A stretch of DNA of 64,000 bases. Source: Pseudoalteromonas sp. EB27. Its GTDB lineage: Bacteria > Pseudomonadota > Gammaproteobacteria > Enterobacterales > Alteromonadaceae. The translations under genes and the position numbers were made by a program. How positions within the stretch are numbered: position 1 is the stretch's first letter; each line of letters opens with the position of its first letter. This document shows, in pieces, positions 58,028 to 64,000 of this stretch. The DNA is taken from contig NZ_MTQD01000005.1 of assembly GCF_001974875.1 (NCBI RefSeq), positions 124,001 through 188,000 on the forward strand. The letters run 5' to 3'. The notes beneath the pieces were generated by a model. It worked only from the letters and a program-made list of their open reading frames with translations, was not told the origin of the DNA and made no database searches.

Positions 58028-59311
58028 CTATTCTGATGCAGCTTTATCTTGTTTATTATTTTCATAAATCAAGATTGGGTCTGACTCACCTTTAATAACG
58101 GTTTCATCAATAACCACTTTGCTTACGTCATCCATTGAAGGAAGTTCGTACATAGTATCAAGCAACACACCTTCAACGATTGAACGAAGACCACGTGCAC
58201 CTGTTTTACGCTCCATTGCTTTGTGAGCAATTGCAGCTAAGGCATCATCACGGAACTCAAGTTCAACGTCTTCCATACCAAACAATACTGAAAACTGTTT
58301 AGTAATCGCGTTTTTAGGTTCACTTAATATTTGCACAAGAGCAGCTTCGTCAAGTTCTGTTAACGTAGCAACTACCGGCAAACGACCTATAAACTCAGGA
58401 ATTAAGCCGTATTTAACTAAATCTTCTGGTTCTACGTCTTTAAATGTTTCACTTAAAGAACGACTCGCCGCAGACTCTTTTACGCTAACGCCAAAACCGA
58501 TACCGGTATTTTTGTGGCTACGTTGCTCAATTACTTTATCTAAACCTGAAAATGCGCCACCACAAATAAACAAGATTTTAGAAGTATCTACTTGTAAAAA
58601 CTCTTGTTGTGGATGTTTACGACCACCTTGCGGTGGAACAGAAGCAACTGTGCCTTCAATTAGTTTAAGTAGCGCCTGTTGAACGCCCTCGCCCGATACA
58701 TCACGCGTAATTGACGGGTTATCTGATTTACGAGAAATTTTGTCAATTTCATCAATGTAAACAATGCCACGTTGCGCTTTTTCAACATCGTAATCGCACT
58801 TTTGTAAAAGCTTTTGAATGATGTTTTCAACATCTTCACCTACATAGCCTGCTTCGGTTAATGTAGTGGCATCGGCCATAGTAAACGGCACATCAAGTAG
58901 ACGCGCTAACGTTTCTGCAAGTAATGTTTTACCACTACCTGTTGGACCGATAAGCAAAATATTACTTTTACTTAATTCAATGTCTTGCTTAGTCGATTGG
59001 TTACGTAGGCGTTTATAATGGTTATAAACGGCAACAGACAATACTTTTTTAGCATGATCTTGACCAATAACATAATCGTCTAAGTGTTTACGAATTTCTT
59101 TTGGTACAGGTAGTTTGTCAGACGTATCATGCTTAGGAGCAATGTCTTTGATCTCTTCCCTGATAATATCGTTACACAACTCTACACATTCATCACAAAC
59201 GTATACTGAAGGGCCTGCAATTAATTTACGCACTTCATGTTGGCTTTTGCCACAAAAAGAGCAGTATAACAATTTATTACTTTTGTCGCCGTCTGTAGGA
59301 GTGTCAGACAT
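58028..59311 (-). CDS. clpX: ATP-dependent unfoldase ClpX
   Basis: 427 residues. N-terminal zinc-binding domain with C17, C20, C39 and C42, AAA+ domain with GPTGSGKT and VYIDEIDKI, pore loop GYVGED, and the ClpP-docking loop IGFGV. It unfolds tagged proteins and feeds them to ClpP. It follows clpP by 135 bp and ends at the terminator before lon. Confidence 0.98.
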   Translation of the reverse strand: MSDTPTDGDKSNKLLYCSFCGKSQHEVRKLIAGPSVYVCDECVELCNDIIREEIKDIAPKHDTSDKLPVPKEIRKHLDDYVIGQDHAKKVLSVAVYNHYKRLRNQSTKQDIELSKSNILLIGPTGSGKTLLAETLARLLDVPFTMADATTLTEAGYVGEDVENIIQKLLQKCDYDVEKAQRGIVYIDEIDKISRKSDNPSITRDVSGEGVQQALLKLIEGTVASVPPQGGRKHPQQEFLQVDTSKILFICGGAFSGLDKVIEQRSHKNTGIGFGVSVKESAASRSLSETFKDVEPEDLVKYGLIPEFIGRLPVVATLTELDEAALVQILSEPKNAITKQFSVLFGMEDVELEFRDDALAAIAHKAMERKTGARGLRSIVEGVLLDTMYELPSMDDVSKVVIDETVIKGESDPILIYENNKQDKAASE

Positions 59312-59446
59312 TCAGCTACCTCATTTTATTACGTTGGCCACCAAAACTGTTGGCGGCTATTTCAATACGCTTTAACTATACCAAAATTTATTAGTTTTCG
59401 CATAGTAACTCAAAGTGGCAAACAGGCAATCCTGCTCACCAAGCGC

Positions 59447-60064
59447 TTACTTTTTATCGCGATTTGTAAAAACTGAGTCTACCAAGCCGTAATCTACAGC
59501 TTGCGTGGCACTCATAAAGTTATCACGATCTGTGTCTTTAGAGATAATATCCAATGGTTGGCCTGTATGCTCAGCCATTAAGCGATTAAGCTTAGCTTTA
59601 ATAGACAGAATTTCTTTAGCGTGTATTTCAAAGTCAGATGCTTGACCTTGGAAACCACCTAATGGTTGGTGAATCATCACACGAGAGTTTGGTAAACAAA
59701 AACGTTTACCTTTAGCGCCAGCAGTAAGTAAAAAAGCACCCATGCTTGCAGCTTGACCTACACATATTGTACTTACATCTGGTTTGATGAAGTTCATTGT
59801 GTCGTAAATAGCCATACCCGCAGTTACTGAACCACCTGGTGAGTTAATGTATAAAAAGATATCTTTATCAGGATTTTCTGATTCTAAAAATAGCATTTGC
59901 GCTAAAATCAGATTTGCCATGTTGTCTTCAACTTGACCTGTTAAAAAGATAATACGCTCTTTTAATAATCTCGAATAAATATCATACGAGCGCTCGCCTT
60001 TTGGTGTTTGTTCAACAACCATTGGGACCAATGCATTTAGGGGATCTGTAATACCAGTATTCAT
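59447..60064 (-). CDS. clpP: ATP-dependent protease proteolytic subunit ClpP
   Basis: 205 residues. Serine-protease triad: Ser in [11 protein letters not shown], His in [10 protein letters not shown] and Asp in the later [10 protein letters not shown] segment. It forms the tetradecameric chamber that works with ClpX (and ClpA). AAGGAA lies upstream of the ATG. Located between tig and clpX, the usual order. Confidence 0.98.
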   Translation of the reverse strand: MNTGITDPLNALVPMVVEQTPKGERSYDIYSRLLKERIIFLTGQVEDNMANLILAQMLFLESENPDKDIFLYINSPGGSVTAGMAIYDTMNFIKPDVSTICVGQAASMGAFLLTAGAKGKRFCLPNSRVMIHQPLGGFQGQASDFEIHAKEILSIKAKLNRLMAEHTGQPLDIISKDTDRDNFMSATQAVDYGLVDSVFTNRDKK

Positions 60065-60150
60065 ACTTATTTAATTCCTTATGCGCTTATACTTATCCTT
60101 ATTATAAGGAAGCATAGTTATCGTTTTTCGCAAATTTAGAGCCAAAAACT

Positions 60151-60196
60151 AAAATGGCCCGGGCACGCTGTATAAACAGAGTAGCACGAGCCATTT
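60151..60196 (-). terminator. Imperfect hairpin after tig
   Basis: AAATGGC on each side with several mismatches and an inner CTGT/ACAG stem. On the minus strand it is followed by TTTTAGTTTTT. A likely terminator or attenuator between tig and clpP. Confidence 0.55.
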
Positions 60197-60228
60197 AATC
60201 GTTAGCGAGAGCTTAAGTCAATGACTTA

Positions 60229-61533
60229 TTAAGCACCTTGCTGTGGATTCATGATGTCATCAAATGCTTTTTCAACATCAGTAACAACTGCTTTAGCTAA
60301 AATAGCTTCAACAGCTTGCTCTTCCATTGCTACATTACGCATTTGCTGCATAAGTTGATCATTACCTTTGTAGTATTCTACTACTTCAGTTGGATCTTCG
60401 TATGCAGAAGCTACCGTTGCAATTAATGCTTCAACTTTAGCGTCATCAACTTTAATCTCGTTAGCTTTAATCACTTCACCTAATAAAAGGCCAGTTTTAA
60501 CACGTGTTACAGCTTGCTCGTGGAACAATTCAGCTGGAAGCTCTGGCATGTTTTGAGCGTCGCCGCCAAAACGTTGAGCTGCTTGCTGACGTAGAGCATC
60601 AACTTCTTGATCAACTAGTGCTTTAGGCACTTCGATTTCGTTGTTAGCTAAAAGACCTTTGATTGCTTGGTCTTTAACGCTTGCTTTAACCGCTTGGTCT
60701 AGCTCACGTGTCATGTTCTTTTTAACTTCTTCTTTAAGCGCGTCTACGCCGCCTTCGGTAACACCGAATTTAGTTGCAAACTCTTCGCTTAATTCTGGTA
60801 ATTCTTGCGCTTCAACTTTTTTCACTGTGATAGTGAATTGAGCCGCTTTACCTTTTAAGTTTTCAGCGTGGTAATCATCAGGGAAAGTTACATCAGCAAC
60901 TACTTCTTCGCCTGCTTTTTTACCTACGATGTTATCTTCAAAACCTGGGATCATACGACCTTGACCAAGTTCTAATGGGAAGTCTTCAGCTTTGCCGCCT
61001 TCAAATACTTCACCGTCGATAGTACCTACGAAATCAACTGTTACACGGTCGTTTTCGCCAGCAGCTGTATCAACATCAGCCCACTCAGCGTGTTGCTTAC
61101 GAAGTGTTTCTAGCATGTTAGCTAAATCTTCGTCAGTTACTGTTACCGCTGGTTTCTCAACAGTAATTTTATCTAAACCTTGAACTTCAACTTCAGGGTA
61201 AACTTCAAACGTTGCTGAGAACTCTAAATCTTTACCTGCTTCAAGTGATTTAGGTGCGAATGTAGGCGCGCCAGCTGGATTGATTTTTTCAGAAACGATT
61301 GCTTCGTAAAAATTACGTTGCATTACTTCGCCAGCAACTTCTTGACGAACTGCAGGGCCAAAACGCTTGTTAATTACAGATACTGGAACTTTACCAGCAC
61401 GGAAACCATCTATACGCTGTGTTTTTGACAGTTGTTGTAGGCGTTTTTTTACTTCGGTCTCAACGTTCTCTGAAGGAACGGTGATAGTTATACGGCGCTC
61501 AAGGCCTTGGGTCGTCTCAACAGAAACTTGCAT
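60229..61533 (-). CDS. tig: Trigger factor
   Basis: 434 residues. Ribosome-binding N-terminal domain (starting [19 protein letters not shown], with the FRAGKVP ribosome-contact motif), FKBP-type prolyl isomerase domain (about 150-245) and C-terminal chaperone arms. It binds nascent chains at the ribosomal exit. First gene of tig-clpP-clpX-lon. Confidence 0.97.
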   Translation of the reverse strand: MQVSVETTQGLERRITITVPSENVETEVKKRLQQLSKTQRIDGFRAGKVPVSVINKRFGPAVRQEVAGEVMQRNFYEAIVSEKINPAGAPTFAPKSLEAGKDLEFSATFEVYPEVEVQGLDKITVEKPAVTVTDEDLANMLETLRKQHAEWADVDTAAGENDRVTVDFVGTIDGEVFEGGKAEDFPLELGQGRMIPGFEDNIVGKKAGEEVVADVTFPDDYHAENLKGKAAQFTITVKKVEAQELPELSEEFATKFGVTEGGVDALKEEVKKNMTRELDQAVKASVKDQAIKGLLANNEIEVPKALVDQEVDALRQQAAQRFGGDAQNMPELPAELFHEQAVTRVKTGLLLGEVIKANEIKVDDAKVEALIATVASAYEDPTEVVEYYKGNDQLMQQMRNVAMEEQAVEAILAKAVVTDVEKAFDDIMNPQQGA

Positions 61534-61911
61534 GATTTACCTCAATATTCAATTTTGGCGACTGTTCGCCTTCCTTTACAAACAAAGTGATCTGCATGAG
61601 TCTTGATAAAGTTTAAGCGGTTTTTCACACTTAAAAACATCCGTCGCTACCATGAGATACCATTGCTGCTTTGCCCTTCGGGCACTATGTTAAACAATAG
61701 ACGCGGCATTATAACCTAATATTTATGATAGTCGAGTATAGGGGGCAATTATTTGGACTAGATAAGGGACTATAGAGACTAACTGAATAAAAAACAGGCT
61801 AACTGAGCATTGAATAGAATAAAATACAAATTATTTAATAGAATTAAAGGCTAACGAATTTAGATTTATAACTTAGAGGAGTTTATTTATTATTCTTATT
61901 AGATAAGAAAA
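61534..61911. other. Spacer between tig and the tRNA cluster
   Basis: 378 bp without a gene. It holds the tig promoter and a leader of about 165 nt, including a small GCCC-TTC-GGGC hairpin. The right half is AT-rich. TTCTTAT/ATAAGAA near 61894-61910 could be a weak 3' hairpin of the tRNA transcript. Confidence 0.6.
61708..61735 (-). promoter_or_regulatory. Promoter of tig
   Basis: On the minus strand TCGACT (61730-61735), a 16-bp spacer and a perfect TATAAT (61708-61713), followed by GCCGCG. The leader to the ATG at 61533 is about 165 nt. Confidence 0.6.
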
Positions 61912-61988
61912 TGGTCGGCGATGCAGGATTTGAACCTGCGACCCCTTGGACCCAAACCAAGTGCGCTACCAAACTGCGCTAATCGCCG
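61912..61988 (-). tRNA. tRNA-Pro (TGG), copy 1
   Basis: 77 nt including encoded CCA. Acceptor CGGCGAT/ATCGCCG, discriminator A, anticodon stem CTTGG/CCAAG, loop TTTGGGA giving anticodon TGG. Last tRNA of the minus-strand cluster. The mature sequence is the same as the copies at 62059 and 62381. Confidence 0.97.
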
Positions 61989-62058
61989 ACATTGAAGAGT
62001 TAACTTCTTTTTTCATACTGAACACTTAAACTGAGAGTTTAAGACCATTTTAAGAAAA

Positions 62059-62135
62059 TGGTCGGCGATGCAGGATTTGAACCTGCGACCCCTTGGACCC
62101 AAACCAAGTGCGCTACCAAACTGCGCTAATCGCCG
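62059..62135 (-). tRNA. tRNA-Pro (TGG), copy 2
   Basis: 77 nt including CCA, same cloverleaf and anticodon as copy 1. The 3' flank AAGAAAATGG is shared with copy 1, which points to tandem duplication. Confidence 0.97.
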
Positions 62136-62149
62136 ATATTCGTTGTAAA

Positions 62150-62226
62150 TGGGGTGACTGATGGGGCTCGAACCCACGACAACCGGAATCACAATCCGGG
62201 GCTCTACCAACTGAGCTACAATCACC
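62150..62226 (-). tRNA. tRNA-His (GTG)
   Basis: 77 nt including CCA and the His-specific extra G(-1). Anticodon stem CCGGA/TCCGG, loop TTGTGAT with anticodon GTG, discriminator C as expected for histidine. Fourteen bases upstream of tRNA-Pro copy 2. Confidence 0.97.
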
Positions 62227-62248
62227 GCTATATTTACATGTTTTCAAA

Positions 62249-62325
<77 letters not shown>

Positions 62326-62380
62326 ATCGAAAACTTCATAGTTTACCAATAAGCTATTCGATTATAATAAATTATAAAGA

Positions 62381-62457
62381 TGGTCGGCGATGCAGGATTT
62401 GAACCTGCGACCCCTTGGACCCAAACCAAGTGCGCTACCAAACTGCGCTAATCGCCG
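62381..62457 (-). tRNA. tRNA-Pro (TGG), copy 3
   Basis: 77 nt including CCA, same mature sequence as the other two Pro copies. It is first in the cluster, about 45 bp downstream of the promoter. Confidence 0.97.
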
Positions 62458-62809
62458 AAACTTATTATTGTTAGCGAGTGACCTCGTTGACAACGGGGTG
62501 CATAATAGTGATTTGACGGGGTTAGGTCAAACGTTTTTTTAATAAAACCAATCAAGTGCTCATTTTTAGTGCACAATGGTTAAATATTACAATAGTCGGC
62601 TGAAATTTAAACTATTTAACAACTCAAATGTTATATACATTAAAAGCAACTTGGCGCTGCTATGCTTTTCTGCGAAAATAGTAGGCACATTATAAAACGA
62701 GTTATATAAAGAGTATGTTTTCTTTATTAGCATTTTTACCCCTATTTTATTATGCACTCGTTTTTAGAGTATCGGTATCTAGTTAATTAACCCCAATTAA
62801 AGGTCACCC
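62458..62809. other. Spacer between the tRNA operon and folD
   Basis: 352 bp. The left part holds the tRNA promoter, read leftward. The right part should hold the folD promoter, which I could not place. It also contains a 23-codon frame at 62715-62786 encoding a hydrophobic peptide (MFSLLAFLPLFYYALVFRV...), with GAG too close to the ATG for a good ribosome-binding site. Confidence 0.5.
62502..62530 (-). promoter_or_regulatory. Promoter of the tRNA operon
   Basis: On the minus strand TTGACC (62525-62530), a 17-bp spacer and TATTAT (62502-62507), then GCACCCCG, the GC-rich discriminator typical of stable-RNA promoters under stringent control. Confidence 0.8.
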
Positions 62810-63664
62810 ATGACGGCAAACATCATTGATGGTAAGGCAATCGCAAAACAAGTACGTAGCGCTGTAGCAGAACGCGTAAGTGAACGTGTAGTAAATGGTT
62901 TACGTGCACCAGGACTTGCAGTAGTGCTCGTTGGACTTGATCCAGCAAGCCAAGTTTATGTTGGTTCAAAACGTAAAGCCTGTGAAGAAGTTGGCTTTAT
63001 CTCTAAATCATTTGATTTACCAGCAGACACACAAGAGCAAACTCTTTTAGATTTAATTGACGAGCTAAATAATGATGCCGAAGTTGATGGGATTTTAGTG
63101 CAGTTACCACTGCCAAAAGGCCTTGATGCTGAAAAGATTTTAGAACGTATTACCCCACATAAAGATGTTGATGGATTTCATCCATATAACATTGGTCGGT
63201 TAGCACAGCGTATGCCTGCTCTTCGCCCATGCACGCCTAAAGGTATTATTACATTACTTGATTCAACGGGTGTACGTTATAAAGGGATGCATGCCGTGGT
63301 AGTTGGCGCGTCAAATATTGTTGGTCGTCCAATGTCGTTAGAGCTTTTATTAGCCGGTTGTACTACCACAGTGTGCCATAAGTTTACTCAAGACTTAGAA
63401 ACGCATGTTCGCCGCGCTGACTTATTAGTTGTGGCTGTAGGTAAACCTGAATTTATACCTGGAGATTGGATAAAAGAAGGCGCTATCGTTATCGATGTAG
63501 GCATTAACCGCTTAGATACGGGTAAATTAGTCGGTGATGTTCAATACAGTGTGGCTGAACAAAAAGCGCATTTTATTACACCCGTACCGGGTGGCGTTGG
63601 CCCGATGACGGTCGCTAGCTTAATTGAAAACACACTTGAAGCATGTGAGAAATATCACAGCTAA
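62810..63664 (+). CDS. folD: Methylenetetrahydrofolate dehydrogenase / methenyltetrahydrofolate cyclohydrolase
   Basis: 284 residues, standard length. It interconverts 5,10-methylene- and 10-formyl-tetrahydrofolate with NADP. Catalytic [13 protein letters not shown] (Tyr and Lys), GILVQLPLP, the NADP motif [12 protein letters not shown], and the C-terminal [24 protein letters not shown] precedes the ATG. A strong terminator follows, then convergent cysS. Confidence 0.97.
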   Translation: MTANIIDGKAIAKQVRSAVAERVSERVVNGLRAPGLAVVLVGLDPASQVYVGSKRKACEEVGFISKSFDLPADTQEQTLLDLIDELNNDAEVDGILVQLPLPKGLDAEKILERITPHKDVDGFHPYNIGRLAQRMPALRPCTPKGIITLLDSTGVRYKGMHAVVVGASNIVGRPMSLELLLAGCTTTVCHKFTQDLETHVRRADLLVVAVGKPEFIPGDWIKEGAIVIDVGINRLDTGKLVGDVQYSVAEQKAHFITPVPGGVGPMTVASLIENTLEACEKYHS

Positions 63665-63678
63665 GCAGTTAAAAAATC

Positions 63679-63710
63679 AAAAAAGGGTTGCCATTTGGCA
63701 ACCCTTTTTT
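63679..63710. terminator. Bidirectional terminator between folD and cysS
   Basis: Arms AAAAAAGGGTTGCCA and TGGCAACCCTTTTTT around a two-base loop. It serves both convergent genes. Confidence 0.92.
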
Positions 63711-63736
63711 AGTTAAACGTGAATTACTTTGAACGT

Positions 63737-64000
63737 TTACGCTTTACGCCACGTTGTTTTACCGGCTGAATCTTCAAGTATTACGCCTAATGCATTAAGC
63801 GCATCACGTGCTTCATCAGCAGCAGCCCAGTTTTTACTCGCACGTGCTTCATTACGTTTCACAATTAATGCTTCAATTGTCGCAACTTCGTCGTCATCTT
63901 GCCCGCCTTGTAAAAAAGCTTCCGGTGCTTGTTGAGCAACCCCTAGCACTTCACCAAGGCTGCGCAATATAAAGGCTAATTTGCCAGCTTGGCCTGCATC
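63737..64000 (-). CDS. cysS: Cysteinyl-tRNA synthetase, C-terminal part (5' end outside window)
   Basis: 87 codons plus stop are visible, and the frame is open to the window edge; the TTG at 63967 is internal. Residues such as [13 protein letters not shown] and [23 protein letters not shown] match the C-terminal anticodon-binding domain of CysS, which charges tRNA-Cys. Neighbouring folD in convergent orientation is common in gammaproteobacteria. The catalytic domain lies outside. Confidence 0.9.
   Translation of the reverse strand, partial: DAGQAGKLAFILRSLGEVLGVAQQAPEAFLQGGQDDDEVATIEALIVKRNEARASKNWAAADEARDALNALGVILEDSAGKTTWRKA

Overview
This is a chromosomal segment of a marine gammaproteobacterium, most likely Pseudoalteromonas or a close relative in the Alteromonadales. 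The evidence is the moderately AT-rich sequence, protein sequences that read throughout as gammaproteobacterial orthologues, and the gene order: rpsB-tsf-pyrH-frr-uppS-cdsA-dxr-rseP-bamA-skp-lpxD-fabZ-lpxA, the psp-ycjXF/sapABCDF block, and tig-clpP-clpX-lon-hupB-ppiD. Almost all of it is housekeeping sequence. No prophage, insertion sequence, integron or CRISPR array was recognised. Species assignment is inference, because no 16S rRNA gene is present.

Layout. (1) 1-3.7 kb: end of a patatin-like phospholipase, a CPA2 K+/H+ antiporter and a GGDEF diguanylate cyclase with a candidate sigma-54 promoter. (2) 3.7-11.7 kb, minus strand: small membrane protein, tilS, accA, dnaE, rnhB, lpxB. (3) 12-18.4 kb, plus strand: cydA-cydB-cydX-cydD-cydC, a complete cytochrome bd oxidase and assembly-transporter operon, followed by a convergent RlpA-like lipoprotein. 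This block separates lpxB from lpxA, genes that are adjacent in E. coli. (4) 18.9-32 kb, minus strand: envelope biogenesis and translation genes from lpxA back to rpsB, with a 266-bp highly structured element between frr and uppS. (5) 32.2-36.5 kb, plus strand: map, glnD, dapD. (6) 36.6-38.9 kb, minus strand: a two-gene accessory cassette, an ABC-type AAA ATPase plus a DUF4435/TOPRIM protein, with the architecture of the PARIS (AriA-AriB) anti-phage system. It lies between two strong hairpins and is richer in AGA codons than its neighbours. (7) 39-41.7 kb: phhB, phhA (phenylalanine hydroxylation) and methionine gamma-lyase. (8) 41.8-52.3 kb: phage-shock operon pspA-pspB-pspC-ycjX-ycjF with divergent pspF, which leads into sapABCDF. 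(9) 52.3-61.5 kb: secreted VOC protein, then ppiD, hupB, lon (with a near-consensus heat-shock promoter), clpX, clpP, tig. (10) 61.9-64 kb: a five-tRNA operon (Pro-Arg-His-Pro-Pro), folD, and the end of cysS.

How it fits together. Regions 4 and 2 together make outer-membrane material: BamA and Skp for beta-barrel assembly, LpxD/A/B and FabZ for lipid A, UppS and CdsA for lipid carriers and phospholipid, Dxr for isoprenoids, RseP for the sigma-E response. Regions 8 and 9 are stress and protein quality control. The cyd operon provides high-affinity terminal oxidation. The best accessory finding is the PARIS-like pair. The least explained sequence is the structured 266-bp element. Several gene starts were revised from ribosome-binding-site, terminator or overlap evidence (tilS, lpxA, fabZ, bamA, uppS, pspC, ycjX, hupB, lon, cydC and the AAA gene).
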